In this document: piece by piece, positions 8,925 to 20,461 of the stretch | Layout: each line of letters starts with the position of its first letter | Numbering within the stretch: position 1 is the stretch's first letter | Assembly: GCF_027257975.1 (NCBI RefSeq) | Contig: NZ_JANZKX010000001.1 | Coordinates: forward strand, 248,001-312,000 | From: Pelomonas sp. BJYL3 | GTDB taxonomy: Bacteria > Pseudomonadota > Gammaproteobacteria > Burkholderiales > Burkholderiaceae_C | Direction of reading: 5' to 3' | DNA length: 64,000 nt | Notes under the pieces: generated by a model | The model's input: only the letters and a program-made list of their open reading frames with translations | Database searches by the model: none | What the model was told of the DNA's origin: nothing | Made by a program: the position numbers and the translations under genes

Positions 8925-8969
8925 ATGGTGCCGACTGCTTTGGTGACAGCCAGCGTTCGGATCGAATGA

Positions 8970-9045
8970 TGGAGCGGGAAACGAGGCTCGAACTCGCGAC
9001 CTCAACCTTGGCAAGGTTGCGCTCTACCAACTGAGCTATTCCCGC
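8970..9045 (-). tRNA. tRNA-Gly (anticodon GCC), copy C
   Basis: The sequence is identical to copies A and B, with CCA encoded. It lies 9 nt downstream of tRNA-Cys on the minus strand. Confidence 0.95.
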
Positions 9046-9054
9046 ATGTCATTC

Positions 9055-9128
9055 TGGAGGCGCGGTCCGGAGTCGAACCGGACTAACCGGATTTGCAATC
9101 CGGGGCATAACCGCTTTGCTACCGCGCC
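9055..9128 (-). tRNA. tRNA-Cys (anticodon GCA)
   Basis: This 74-nt tRNA has acceptor GGCGCGG/CCGCGCC, CCA encoded, anticodon loop TTGCAAA and T-arm GGTTCGACTCC. It is embedded among the Gly copies. Confidence 0.95.
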
Positions 9129-9167
9129 ATCACAACCGACGCCAAGGCCCTTGGTGCTGACCTTGAC

Positions 9168-9192
9168 GAAAAAGGGAAGCCGGGGCTTCCCT
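9168..9192 (-). terminator. Intrinsic terminator-like hairpin between tRNA-Gly copy D and tRNA-Cys
   Basis: On the minus strand the stem AGGGAAGC / GCTTCCCT is followed by TTTTTCG. If it is active, most transcripts would end after the first tRNA-Gly, giving unequal dosage along the array. Confidence 0.6.
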
Positions 9193-9213
9193 CTGAAATT
9201 CCTTTTCAAATCC

Positions 9214-9289
9214 TGGAGCGGGAAACGAGGCTCGAACTCGCGACCTCAACCTTGGCAAGGTTGCGCTCTACCAACTGAGCTATTCCCGC
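9214..9289 (-). tRNA. tRNA-Gly (anticodon GCC), copy D (first in the array)
   Basis: The sequence is identical to the other three Gly copies, with CCA encoded. It is nearest the promoter at 9384-9413. Confidence 0.95.
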
Positions 9290-9383
9290 ATGGATCCGAA
9301 TGGACTTCAACACACGTTTGAGAAAACTGCCTTCAAGACTTTCGTCTTGTTTTCAGTGTCTCGCCGTTTGCGCTGAAGCTCAC

Positions 9384-9413
9384 ATTATAGACCGGATTTC
9401 ACACCCCGCGCAA
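9384..9413 (-). promoter_or_regulatory. Sigma-70-type promoter for the tRNA array
   Basis: On the minus strand, TTGCGC (9408-9413) and a perfect TATAAT (9384-9389) are separated by 18 nt, about 90 nt before the first tRNA-Gly. The -35 also falls in a strong GC hairpin (9405-9427) that follows the lon stop codon. Confidence 0.6.
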
Positions 9414-9441
9414 GAGTTGCGCGGGGCATTTCATCAAAGTC

Positions 9442-11865
<2,424 letters not shown>

Positions 11866-11888
11866 AGAAACCTCTCTTTCTCAAGCCC

Positions 11889-11916
11889 ATCTGGGGCCCG
11901 AGGGACTGATTGCAAG
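11889..11916 (-). promoter_or_regulatory. Heat-shock (sigma-32-like) promoter of lon
   Basis: On the minus strand CTTGCAA (11910-11916) and CCCCAGAT (11889-11896) are 13 nt apart, close to the sigma-32 pattern CTTGAAA-N13/14-CCCCATNT. The predicted start would give a leader of roughly 15-20 nt before the lon ATG. Confidence 0.6.
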
Positions 11917-12011
11917 GCCGGGACTGCGCCCTGTGCCTGTCATCAGGCCGGTTGTGACTGTGCTCTTTCGCACGGTCAGCCCGGCCGGGCTGCCGTACGG
12001 GGCCGGACCGG

Positions 12012-13280
12012 TCAGGCGCTGGCCTTGGCCTGCTCGCGATAGACGAGCAGCGGCTTGGCGTCTTCCTCGATGTTGTGCTCGTCCAGGACGACCTTGGCCA
12101 CGCCATCGAGGGCGGGCAGCTCGAACATGGTGTCGATCAGCGAATGCTCCATGATGGAACGCAGGCCACGAGCCCCGGTCTTGCGGGCCAGTGCCTTGCG
12201 GGCGATGGCACCCAGGGCCGAGGAACGGATCTCCAGCTCCACGCCATCCATGGCGAACAGCTGCTGGTACTGCTTGACCAGTGCATTCTTAGGCTCGGTG
12301 AGGATCTGGATCAGCGCGTCCTCGGTGAGCTCGCCCAGGGTGGCGACCACCGGCAGGCGGCCCACCAGTTCGGGGATCAGGCCGAACTTGATCAGGTCCT
12401 CCGGCTCGACTTCACGGAAGAGCTCGGAGACCTTGCGCTCGGACTTGCTCTTCACCGAGGCACCGAAGCCGATGCCGGACTTCTCGGAGCGATTCTGGAT
12501 GACCTTCTCCAGGCCATCGAAGGCGCCGCCGCAGATGAACAGGATGTTGGTCGTGTCGATCTGCAGGAAGTCCTGGTTGGGGTGCTTGCGGCCGCCCTGC
12601 GGTGGCACCGAGGCCATCGTGCCTTCGACGAGCTTCAGCAGGGCTTGCTGCACGCCTTCGCCCGACACGTCGCGGGTGATGGAGGGGTTGTCGGCCTTGC
12701 GGGAGATCTTGTCGATCTCGTCGATGTAGACGATGCCACGCTGCGCACGCTCGACGTCGTAATTGCAGTTCTGCAGCAGCTTCTGGATGATGTTCTCGAC
12801 GTCCTCGCCCACGTAGCCGGCTTCGGTCAGCGTGGTGGCGTCGGCGATCACGAAGGGCACGTTGAGCAGGCGGGCCAGAGTCTGAGCCAGCAGCGTCTTG
12901 CCGGAGCCCGTGGGGCCGATCAGCAGGATGTTGCTCTTGGACAGCTCCACCTCGCCCTTGTTGTCCGCCATGTGGCGCAGGCGCTTGTAGTGGTTGTAGA
13001 CCGCCACGGACAGCGTGCGCTTGGCGACGTCCTGGCCGATCACGTACTGGTCCAGGCTGCTCTTGATTTCACTCGGGACGGGCAGATCGGATTTGCTGGC
13101 ACGCGGCTGCGCGCCTTCGGCCGGCACCTCATCGCGGATGATGTCGTTGCACAGCTCGATGCACTCATCGCAAATGAATACCGACGGGCCAGCGATCAGC
13201 TTCTTCACTTCATGCTGGCTCTTGCCGCAGAAGGAGCAGTAGAGGACTTTCTCGCTGGAGTTGCCTTTTTTCTCGGCCAT
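12012..13280 (-). CDS. clpX: ATP-dependent Clp protease ATP-binding subunit ClpX
   Basis: This 422-residue AAA+ unfoldase delivers substrates to ClpP. The N-terminal zinc-binding domain has four cysteines (CSFCGKSQ and CDECIELC). The AAA+ core has Walker [13 protein letters not shown], the [10 protein letters not shown] pore-loop region and Walker [10 protein letters not shown]. The [11 protein letters not shown] segment includes the IGF loop that docks on ClpP. It lies directly downstream of clpP on the same strand with a 164-nt gap. Length and motifs are normal. Confidence 0.97.
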   Translation of the reverse strand: MAEKKGNSSEKVLYCSFCGKSQHEVKKLIAGPSVFICDECIELCNDIIRDEVPAEGAQPRASKSDLPVPSEIKSSLDQYVIGQDVAKRTLSVAVYNHYKRLRHMADNKGEVELSKSNILLIGPTGSGKTLLAQTLARLLNVPFVIADATTLTEAGYVGEDVENIIQKLLQNCNYDVERAQRGIVYIDEIDKISRKADNPSITRDVSGEGVQQALLKLVEGTMASVPPQGGRKHPNQDFLQIDTTNILFICGGAFDGLEKVIQNRSEKSGIGFGASVKSKSERKVSELFREVEPEDLIKFGLIPELVGRLPVVATLGELTEDALIQILTEPKNALVKQYQQLFAMDGVELEIRSSALGAIARKALARKTGARGLRSIMEHSLIDTMFELPALDGVAKVVLDEHNIEEDAKPLLVYREQAKASA

Positions 13281-13444
13281 GGATCTGCTTTACGGTTCAG
13301 GTGGGAGACCTGTGCTGATGATAGTTCATAAGAAGAAAGGGCCCTTGGGCGGATAAGGACCCTCATCCGGCACCAGTTGGCGGCGGTGCCGTGTGCGTCA
13401 TGCGGACAAGGCCAGGTCCCTGCCCCAGCCCTGCCCGCCTGCAC

Positions 13445-14053
13445 TCAGGGGCGCTTCTCGATCACCTGGTCGATCAGGCCATAAGCCTGCGCCTCTGCGG
13501 CCGACATGAAGTAGTCGCGCTCGGTGTCGTTCTGGATCTTCTCCAGGGGCTGACCGCTGCGCTCGGCCATGATGCGGTTGAGCTGCTCGCGGGTCTTGAG
13601 GATCTCGCGGGCGTGGATCTCGATGTCCGTGGCCTGGCCCTGGGCGCCGCCCAGGGGCTGGTGAATCATGATCTTAGAGTTGGGCAGCGCGAAGCGCTTG
13701 CCCTTGGCACCGGCGGTCAGCAGGAAGGCGCCCATGCTCGCGGCCATGCCCATGCACAGGGTCGAGACCTCGGGCTTGATGAACTGCATGGTGTCATAGA
13801 TGGACATGCCGGCCGAGACGCTGCCGCCCGGGCTGTTGATGTACAGCGAGATCTCCTTGTCCGGGTTCTCGCTCTCCAGGAACAGCAGCTGGGCCACGAC
13901 CAGGTTGGCGGTTGCGTCGTTGACGGGGCCGACCAGGAAGATGATGCGCTCGCGCAGCAGGCGGCTGTAGATGTCATAGGCACGCTCGCCGCGGCCCGAT
14001 TGTTCGATGACGATGGGCACCATGCCCAGATTGCTCGTTTCCAGCGCGCTCAT
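13445..14053 (-). CDS. clpP: ATP-dependent Clp protease proteolytic subunit
   Basis: This 202-residue serine peptidase forms the tetradecameric chamber for ClpX. The catalytic triad is S106 (GMAASMGAF), H131 (IMIHQPLGG) and D180 (TERDYFM). The start at 14053 ([13 protein letters not shown]) has an AAGGACCC Shine-Dalgarno and gives a normal length. An in-frame ATG at 14095 would add 14 residues and cannot be excluded. It lies between tig and clpX in the canonical proteobacterial order. Confidence 0.95.
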   Translation of the reverse strand: MSALETSNLGMVPIVIEQSGRGERAYDIYSRLLRERIIFLVGPVNDATANLVVAQLLFLESENPDKEISLYINSPGGSVSAGMSIYDTMQFIKPEVSTLCMGMAASMGAFLLTAGAKGKRFALPNSKIMIHQPLGGAQGQATDIEIHAREILKTREQLNRIMAERSGQPLEKIQNDTERDYFMSAAEAQAYGLIDQVIEKRP

Positions 14054-14224
14054 GAAGGGTCCTTGCGGTTGGTTCAGCGGGTGATAGCGGGTCATATGGG
14101 GTCGGATTATGTCCCGGCAAGCGCGGCTCTTCCGCGCAGGGGATTCATCCACACAACAGCGGCCAGGCCCGGCCCCGGAGGCCCGCTTCCGGGCCCTGTC
14201 GACCGCCCCTCATCCGCGCAAAGA

Positions 14225-14254
14225 AAAAGGCGCCGGCCTTGCGGCGCGGCGCCC
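14225..14254 (-). terminator. Intrinsic terminator downstream of tig
   Basis: On the minus strand the stem GGCGCCG / CGGCGCC is followed by TTTTTC. It lies 48 nt after the tig stop and could partly separate tig from clpPX. Two copies of GCGGACCCGGG lie between it and the tig stop. Confidence 0.65.
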
Positions 14255-14301
14255 TTGGCAGCCCCGGGGCGGACCCGGGGCGGACCCGGGACGTCGAGTC
14301 A

Positions 14302-15612
14302 TCAGGCCTGGGCCATCAGCTCGTCGAAAGGCAGGGCCTTGTCGCTGACCTTGGCCTTGGCCAGGACGAAGTCGGTGACGTTGTTCTCGATCACGATGGC
14401 TTCGACTTCAGCCAGGCGCTGACGGTCGCTCAGGTACCAGCGCACGACCTCGGCCGGCTTCTCGTAGCTCTGCGACAGCTCTTCGATGTGAGCCTGCAGC
14501 TGCTCGGGCTTGGCCTGCAGGTTGTTGGCGCGGACCAGCTCCGACACCACCAGGCCCAGGCGCACGCGGCGCTCGGCTTGCGCGGTGAACATGTCAGCGG
14601 GGATATCGACCTTGTCGGCATCCTTCACGCCACGCTTCTTCAGGTCCTCGCGGGCACCCTCGACCAGGCGCTCGGCCTCGCCAGCCACCAGGGCCTTGGG
14701 GATGTCCAGCTCGGCGGCGCCGACCAGGGCGTCCATCACGGCAGCCTTGTTGCGAGCCAGCACGCGGAACTTCACTTCGCGCTCGAGGTTCTTCTTGATG
14801 TCGGCGCGCAGGGCTTCGACGGTGGCGTCCTTGATGCCCAGGGACTTGGCAAAGGCCTCGTTCACTTCGGGCAGGTGCTGGGCTTCGATCTTCTTGACCG
14901 TCACCAGGAAGTCGGCTTCCTTGCCGGCCACGTCCTTGCCGTGGTAGTCCTCGGGGAAGGCCAGGGGGAAGGTCTTGGACTCGCCTGCCTTCATGCCGCG
15001 CACGGCCTTCTCGAAGGCCTCGAGCATCTGGCCCTCGCCCAGCAGGAACTGGAAGCCTTCGGCCTTGCCGCCGGCGAAGGTTTCGCCGTCGATCTTGCCT
15101 TCGAAGTCGATGGTGACGCGGTCGCCGTCAGCGGCGGCTTCGGCAGCGGGACGCTGGGCGAAGGTGCGGCGCTGCTTGCGCAGGATCTCGACGGTCTTGT
15201 CGATGGCTTCCTCGGTCACTTCGCTGGAGACGCGCTCCACCTCAGCGGCAGCCAGATCACCGATCTTGACTTCCGGGTAGACCTCGAAGGTGGCGTCAAA
15301 GGCCATCTGACCTTCGGGCGCGTCGTCCTTCTGGGCGATGTTGGGCATGCCGGCGACGCGCAGCTGCGCTTCATTGGCGGCGGCATTGAAGGCCTGACCC
15401 AGCTTGTCATTCATGACTTCGTACTGGACGGAATAGCCATAGCGCTGGGCGACCACGCTCATCGGCACCTTGCCGGGGCGGAAGCCGTCAGCCTTGACCG
15501 TGCGGGCCAGCTTCTTCAGGCGGGTCTCGACTTCGCTGTTGATGTCAGCGGCCGCCAGCGTGAGCGTGATGCGGCGTTCGAGCTTTTCGAGGGTTTCGAC
15601 GGTGACAGCCAT
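14302..15612 (-). CDS. tig: Trigger factor (ribosome-associated chaperone, PPIase)
   Basis: This 436-residue protein binds the ribosomal exit tunnel and folds nascent chains. The N-terminal ribosome-binding domain contains [17 protein letters not shown], close to the classic GFRxGKxP signature. The central FKBP-type domain holds [39 protein letters not shown] long helical C-terminal chaperone domain follows. I chose ATG 15612 ([14 protein letters not shown]) over the in-frame one 18 nt upstream because the conserved protein begins there. It starts 26 nt after tRNA-Leu(UAG), so the two are probably cotranscribed. Confidence 0.95.
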   Translation of the reverse strand: MAVTVETLEKLERRITLTLAAADINSEVETRLKKLARTVKADGFRPGKVPMSVVAQRYGYSVQYEVMNDKLGQAFNAAANEAQLRVAGMPNIAQKDDAPEGQMAFDATFEVYPEVKIGDLAAAEVERVSSEVTEEAIDKTVEILRKQRRTFAQRPAAEAAADGDRVTIDFEGKIDGETFAGGKAEGFQFLLGEGQMLEAFEKAVRGMKAGESKTFPLAFPEDYHGKDVAGKEADFLVTVKKIEAQHLPEVNEAFAKSLGIKDATVEALRADIKKNLEREVKFRVLARNKAAVMDALVGAAELDIPKALVAGEAERLVEGAREDLKKRGVKDADKVDIPADMFTAQAERRVRLGLVVSELVRANNLQAKPEQLQAHIEELSQSYEKPAEVVRWYLSDRQRLAEVEAIVIENNVTDFVLAKAKVSDKALPFDELMAQA

Positions 15613-15638
15613 AGTGGACTCTGTGAACAAAGTGATTC

Positions 15639-15725
15639 TGGTGCGCGGGGTCGGACTCGAACCGACACGCCCGTGAAGGCGTCAGGACCTAAACCTGGTG
15701 CGTCTACCAATTTCGCCACCCGCGC
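15639..15725 (-). tRNA. tRNA-Leu (anticodon UAG)
   Basis: This 87-nt class II tRNA has acceptor GCGCGGG/CCCGCGC, CCA encoded, a long variable arm, T-arm GGTTCGAGTCC and anticodon loop TTTAGGT. It lies immediately upstream of tig on the same strand. Confidence 0.94.
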
Positions 15726-15867
15726 GAGTGGTTTCAAGGCTGCCGTGGCATCAGGATCCGAAAACCCCAAGCCACCTCAGCCTTGTGGCATTTCGGCAAA
15801 CCGGTGATTGTAGCCGTGAATACCGGCATTTCCCGGACCTAGGGGTTAGCCGCAATCGCCTCCCCCA

Positions 15868-15906
15868 AAAGAGAAAGGCGCCCTGCCTGTTGCCAGGCGG
15901 GGCGCC
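15868..15906 (-). terminator. Intrinsic terminator downstream of the RND pump operon
   Basis: On the minus strand a long GC stem (GGCGCCCCGCC ... GGCAGGGCGCC) is followed by TTTCTCTTTT. It lies 41 nt after the RND permease stop. Confidence 0.7.
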
Positions 15907-15946
15907 TCTTGATCGGCTGCTCAGCTCAGCAGCCTGGTTCGGCGCT

Positions 15947-18900
15947 TCAGAATCGCGAAGGCGTCGGGAAGCGCGAGTTCGCTTCGGCCGGGCGCATCAC
16001 CCGGAACCAGGCGGCGTACATGGCCGGCAGGGCCAGCAGGGTCAGCACGGTGGCGACGATCAGGCCGCCCATGATGGCCACGGCCATCGGGCCCCAGAAC
16101 ACGCTGCGCGACAGCGGGATCATCGCCAGCACCGCCGCCGCCGCGGTCAGCACGATGGGGCGGAAGCGCCGCACGGCCGACTCCACGATGGCTGACCAGG
16201 CCGGCACGCCGCGGGCGCGGTCCTGCTCGATCTGGTCGATCAGGATCACCGAGTTGCGCATGATCATGCCCATCAGCGCGATCACGCCCAGCAGCGCCAC
16301 GAAACCGAAGGGGCGGTTCAGCAGCAACAGGGCCGCCGCCACGCCGGCAATCCCCAGCGGGCCGGTCAGGAAGACCAGCATGGCGCGCGAGAAGCTCTGC
16401 AGCTGCAGCATCAGCAGCGTGAAGATGATGAAGAGCATCACCGGCACGCCCGCGGCAATCGAGCCCTGGCCCTTGCTGCTTTCCTCCACGGCGCCGGCGA
16501 CCTCGATGCGGTAGCCCGGCGGCATCTTGGCCGACAGCGCCTGCATCTGCGGCCAGACCTGGGCCGAGACGGTGGCGCCCTGCATGCCCTCTTCCACATC
16601 GCCCTGCACGGTGACCGCGTAGTTGCGGCCCTCGCGCCACATGACGCCCGGCTCCCATTCGAAGCCCACCTTGGCCACCTGCGTCAGGGGCACGGCGCGG
16701 CCGGTGCTCGTGGGCATGTAGGCGTTGCCCAGGTCGGTGATGGCGTTGCGTTCCTCCAGGGGCTGGCGAAGGACGATGTCGATCAGTTTGTCCGCCTCGC
16801 GGTACTGGCCGATGACGGTGCCCGACAGAATGGTGCGCGAGGCCTGGGCCAGGCTCTGGCTGCTGACACCCAGGGCGCGCGCCTTGTCCTGGTCCACGTC
16901 CAGCTTGAGGGCCTTGATGGACTCGTTCCAGTTGTCGTTGACGCCGCGCATGTGCGGATTGGCCTTGAGCAGCTCCTTGGCCTTGTCGGCCCACTGGCGC
17001 ACGAGCTTGGGGTCCTCGCCCGTCACGCGGAACTGCACCGGATAGGGCACGGGCGGCCCGTTGGGCAGCAGCTTGACGCGGGAGCGGACCTCCGGGAACT
17101 CGGCGGCCATGAGCTCCGGCAGCCGCTTGCGCAGGGCCTCGCGCTGGGCGAGGTCCTTGGGCAGCACGATGGCCTGGCTGACGTTGGACTGCGGGAAGAC
17201 TTGGTCGAGCGGCAGATAGAAGCGCGGCACGCCGCTGCCCACCCAGGTCGTGACGGTGGACACGCCCTCTTCCTTGAGCATGCGGGCCTCGAAGCGCTTG
17301 GCCATCTGCTCGCTCTGCTGGATGGTCGAGCCCTCGGGCAGCCACAGGTCGACGAGGATCTCGGGGCGGCTGGAGTCCGGGAAGAACTGCTGCTGCACGC
17401 GGGTCATGCCGAACAGGCCCGCCAGGAACAGCAGCACGGTGATGCCGATGGTCTTCCAGCGGTGCTCCACGCACCAGCGCACCAGCGCGCGGAAGCGGTT
17501 GTAGAAGGGCGTGTCGAAGAGCTCGTGGGCCTCGCCGCCGTGCCCCCCCTTGGTCTTGAGCAGGAAGGCGCCCAGGTAAGGCACGAAGTAGATCGACACC
17601 ACCCACGAGATCAGCAGCGAGGCCGCCGTCACCGCGAAGATGGCGAAGGTGTACTCACCCACCGTGGATTGCGCCAGGCCGATGGGCAGGAAGCCCACGG
17701 CCGTGATCAGCGTGCCGGTGAGCATGGGCATGGCCGTGACGTCATAGGCGAAGGTCGCCGCATGCATCTTGTCATAGCCCTCTTCCAGCTTGCGGACCAT
17801 CATCTCGACCGCAATGATGGCGTCATCCACCAGCAGGCCCAGCGCGATGATCAGCGAGCCCAGCGAGATCTTGTGCAGCCCCACGCCCCAATAGAACATG
17901 GTCACGAAGGTGATGGCCAGCACCAGAGGGATGGTGACGCCCACGACCAGGCCCGGCCAGATGTCGATGCGCAGCGGCCGCATGTGCAGACCCAGGCTGA
18001 TGAAGCTGACGCCCAGCACGATCACCACGGCCTCGATCAGCACATGGACGAACTCGTTCACCGAACGCGAGACCGAGGACGGCTGGTCCTGGATCTGCGA
18101 CAGCTCCATGCCCGCCGGCAGGCCCTTCTGGACCTCGGCCAGTTGGGCCTTGAGGGCCTGGCCCATGGCAATGATGTCCCCGCCCTTGGCCATGGACACG
18201 CCCAGGGCCAGCACCTGCTGCCCCTGGTGGCGCACCATGGTGCTGGGCGGGTCGACGTAGTCGCGCTTGATCTCGGCGATGTCGCCCAGGCGGAACTGGC
18301 TGGCCGCGCCGGTGAAGGGATTGACCGCGCGGATGGAGAAGTCGCGCAGGGCCTTCAAGTCGTCGAGCTGGCCCTGCACGCGGATCTGCAGATTGGTGCT
18401 GCCGGCATTGAGCACGCCGGCGCCCTCCACCGCGTTCTGGGCACCGATCTGGTTGATCACCTGCGTGAAGTCCAGGCCCAGCTCGGCCAGGCGCTTCTGG
18501 GAGACCTCGATGAAGATCTTCTCGGCCTGGACGCCGAAGATCTCCACCTTCGCGACGTCCTTCACCTTGAGCAGCTGGTGGCGCACGCGCTCGGCGTAGA
18601 CGCGCGCCTCCTCGCGGCTGAAGCCATCGCTGCTGAGGGCGTAGATGGAGCCGTAGACGTCACCGAAGTCATCGTTGAAGACGGGACCCAGCACGCCTTG
18701 CGGCAGGGTGTAGCGCATGTCGTTGACGCGCTTGCGGACCTGGTACCAGACGTCCGCCACTTCCTTGGGCGGCGTGCTGTCCTTCAGCTGGAAGATCGTG
18801 AGGGACTCGCCCGGCTTGGTGTAGGAGCGGATCTTGTCGGAGTAAGGCACTTCCTGGAGCGTCTTCTCGATCTTGTCCGTCACCTGGTCAGCCATCTGCA

Positions 18901-19108
18901 TCGCGGTGGCACCCGGCCAGAAGGCCTGGACCACCATCAGGCGGAAGGTGAAGGGCGGGTCTTCGTCCTGGCCGAGCTGGAAATAGGCGGCGAAGCCCAT
19001 CACCATCAGCACGATCATCAGGTAGCGCGTCAGGGCTGGATGTTCCAGCGCCCAGCGCGACACATTGAAGCGGGAGCCTGCGTGGCCCGGTTTGCTGCTC
19101 ATGGACAC
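15947..19108 (-). CDS. RND efflux transporter permease (AcrB/HAE1 family)
   Basis: This 1053-residue inner-membrane proton antiporter is the pump of a tripartite efflux system. It begins with a cytoplasmic segment followed by TM1 (LTRYLMIVLMVMGFAAYF). The proton-relay aspartates appear in GLLVDDAIIAVEMM of TM4. Two large periplasmic loops and twelve predicted membrane segments match the family. The large-loop start FRLMVVQAFWPGATAMQMADQVTDKIE and the TriC/MexK-like overall character suggest a multidrug or organic-compound exporter rather than a heavy-metal pump. The substrate cannot be deduced. It lies 11 nt downstream of its adaptor gene. No outer-membrane channel gene is adjacent. Confidence 0.92.
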   Translation of the reverse strand: MSMSSKPGHAGSRFNVSRWALEHPALTRYLMIVLMVMGFAAYFQLGQDEDPPFTFRLMVVQAFWPGATAMQMADQVTDKIEKTLQEVPYSDKIRSYTKPGESLTIFQLKDSTPPKEVADVWYQVRKRVNDMRYTLPQGVLGPVFNDDFGDVYGSIYALSSDGFSREEARVYAERVRHQLLKVKDVAKVEIFGVQAEKIFIEVSQKRLAELGLDFTQVINQIGAQNAVEGAGVLNAGSTNLQIRVQGQLDDLKALRDFSIRAVNPFTGAASQFRLGDIAEIKRDYVDPPSTMVRHQGQQVLALGVSMAKGGDIIAMGQALKAQLAEVQKGLPAGMELSQIQDQPSSVSRSVNEFVHVLIEAVVIVLGVSFISLGLHMRPLRIDIWPGLVVGVTIPLVLAITFVTMFYWGVGLHKISLGSLIIALGLLVDDAIIAVEMMVRKLEEGYDKMHAATFAYDVTAMPMLTGTLITAVGFLPIGLAQSTVGEYTFAIFAVTAASLLISWVVSIYFVPYLGAFLLKTKGGHGGEAHELFDTPFYNRFRALVRWCVEHRWKTIGITVLLFLAGLFGMTRVQQQFFPDSSRPEILVDLWLPEGSTIQQSEQMAKRFEARMLKEEGVSTVTTWVGSGVPRFYLPLDQVFPQSNVSQAIVLPKDLAQREALRKRLPELMAAEFPEVRSRVKLLPNGPPVPYPVQFRVTGEDPKLVRQWADKAKELLKANPHMRGVNDNWNESIKALKLDVDQDKARALGVSSQSLAQASRTILSGTVIGQYREADKLIDIVLRQPLEERNAITDLGNAYMPTSTGRAVPLTQVAKVGFEWEPGVMWREGRNYAVTVQGDVEEGMQGATVSAQVWPQMQALSAKMPPGYRIEVAGAVEESSKGQGSIAAGVPVMLFIIFTLLMLQLQSFSRAMLVFLTGPLGIAGVAAALLLLNRPFGFVALLGVIALMGMIMRNSVILIDQIEQDRARGVPAWSAIVESAVRRFRPIVLTAAAAVLAMIPLSRSVFWGPMAVAIMGGLIVATVLTLLALPAMYAAWFRVMRPAEANSRFPTPSRF

Positions 19109-19119
19109 GGCGGACCTCC

Positions 19120-20268
19120 TCAGCGCGAAGCCGCGGGGGCCGCAACTGGCGCGGCATCACCCGCGTAGCGACGCACCTTCTGGCCGTCGTTCAGCACATG
19201 GACGCCCGCCGTCACCACCTCCTGGCCCGGCGTGAGGCCACCGGCGATGACCACGGTATTGCCGTCGGCCCCGCCGATCTGCACCGGCTGGGCCTTGACC
19301 GTCATGGAGGCCGGGTCCAGCACCCACACCTGGCTCTTGCCGCCCCGCTCCAGGATGGCGCTCAGGGGCAGCTTGACCACATTGCCCAGGCGCGGCAGTT
19401 CCAGCAGCACCGCGGCCGTCTGGCCGAGCTTGACGTCGGCCTTGCCCACGTCGGCCTTGACCTGGAAGGTGCGGGTGACCGGGTCGGCCGCGGCCGACAC
19501 CTCGCGCAGGGTCAGCGGCACGACCTCCTGCTGGCCCCAAAGGCGCATGCGCAGCGCACCGGTCTGGCTGGCAGCGGCGCGCAGGCCGCCCACCTGGTCC
19601 TCGGGAACGGAGAACACCACGTCCCGGGGGCCGTCATGGGCCACGCTCAGCACGGGCATGCCCGCACCGACCACCATGCCCGGCTCGGCGCTCACGCCGG
19701 TCACGACCCCCGGCGCATCGGCCACCAGCGCCGAATAGGCGACCTGGTTGCCCTGCACGCCGGCCTGGGCACGCGCCTGGTCCAGCTGGGCCTGGGCGGC
19801 CTTGAAGTAGGCGTCCCGGCGCTCCAGCTCGGCCGCACTGATGAAGCCTTGCTGGTGGAGCTCGATGAAGCGGCGGTAGTCCGCCCCGGCCTGGTCGCGG
19901 TTGGTGCGGGCGGCGATCATCTGGGCCTGTGCCGCCTCGGAGCCCAGGCGCAGGTCCTGGGCATCCAGCTGGGCCAGCACCTGGCCGGCGCGGACCTTGT
20001 CACCCAGATTCACCAGGCGCTGCTGGATCTTGCCGCCCACGCGGAAGGAGAGACGGGATTCGGTGCGGGCGCGGATTTCGGCCGCGTATTCACGTGTCAT
20101 GCCGGCGCTGCCCGCCTCGATCAGCTGGGTCCGGACGGCGCGCTCCGGTTCAGGCGCTACCGCCTGCTTGCCGCAAGCGCTGAGCAGCAGGGCCGCCATC
20201 ACGGTCAGCAGGGCGGGCGACATGGCCGGCAACAAGGCGGGGAGTCGGGCATTCCGGATTTTGGGCAT
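19120..20268 (-). CDS. RND efflux periplasmic adaptor (membrane fusion protein, lipoprotein)
   Basis: This 382-residue adaptor links the RND permease to an outer-membrane channel. The signal peptide ends in a lipobox (LLSAC) so it is lipid-anchored. The lipoyl/hairpin region (SFRVGGKIQQRLVNLGDKVRAGQVLAQLDAQD) and beta-barrel segments are typical. I chose ATG 20268 because it has AAGAGG 6 nt upstream; an in-frame ATG at 20283 lacks a ribosome site. It is the first gene of the pump operon, with a palindromic operator about 100 nt upstream. Confidence 0.9.
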   Translation of the reverse strand: MPKIRNARLPALLPAMSPALLTVMAALLLSACGKQAVAPEPERAVRTQLIEAGSAGMTREYAAEIRARTESRLSFRVGGKIQQRLVNLGDKVRAGQVLAQLDAQDLRLGSEAAQAQMIAARTNRDQAGADYRRFIELHQQGFISAAELERRDAYFKAAQAQLDQARAQAGVQGNQVAYSALVADAPGVVTGVSAEPGMVVGAGMPVLSVAHDGPRDVVFSVPEDQVGGLRAAASQTGALRMRLWGQQEVVPLTLREVSAAADPVTRTFQVKADVGKADVKLGQTAAVLLELPRLGNVVKLPLSAILERGGKSQVWVLDPASMTVKAQPVQIGGADGNTVVIAGGLTPGQEVVTAGVHVLNDGQKVRRYAGDAAPVAAPAASR

Positions 20269-20364
20269 CGAAGACCTCTTCATGACGGATCGTGCGGCGT
20301 GGCACGGCAGCAGCCAGGGAGCCGCCGCCCAGCACGTTCATTCAACACGGCGAATCAGTAACTG

Positions 20365-20378
20365 ACTGACCGGTCAGT
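20365..20378. promoter_or_regulatory. TetR-type operator upstream of the RND operon
   Basis: ACTGACCGGTCAGT is a perfect 14-bp palindrome between the RND adaptor gene (minus) and hpnC (plus). TGACCGGTCA-type palindromes are typical of TetR-family efflux repressors. No TetR gene is adjacent in this window. Confidence 0.55.
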
Positions 20379-20461
20379 AATGTATTGAGCACGTTCCGGC
20401 TTGTCAAACCCCGGAACGAGCGCGCCGGCACACCTCCAGGCCGGCGGACATTGCGGACACA

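Noticed and set aside
8738-9289. Regularly spaced identical repeats that could suggest a CRISPR array
   Set aside because: Each repeat is a 76-nt tRNA-Gly gene with full cloverleaf and CCA; spacers are irregular and one holds tRNA-Cys.
16952-19168. Long plus-strand open frame opposite the RND permease
   Set aside because: Antisense artefact of a high-GC gene with strong codon bias; composition is not protein-like and the sense gene is unequivocal.
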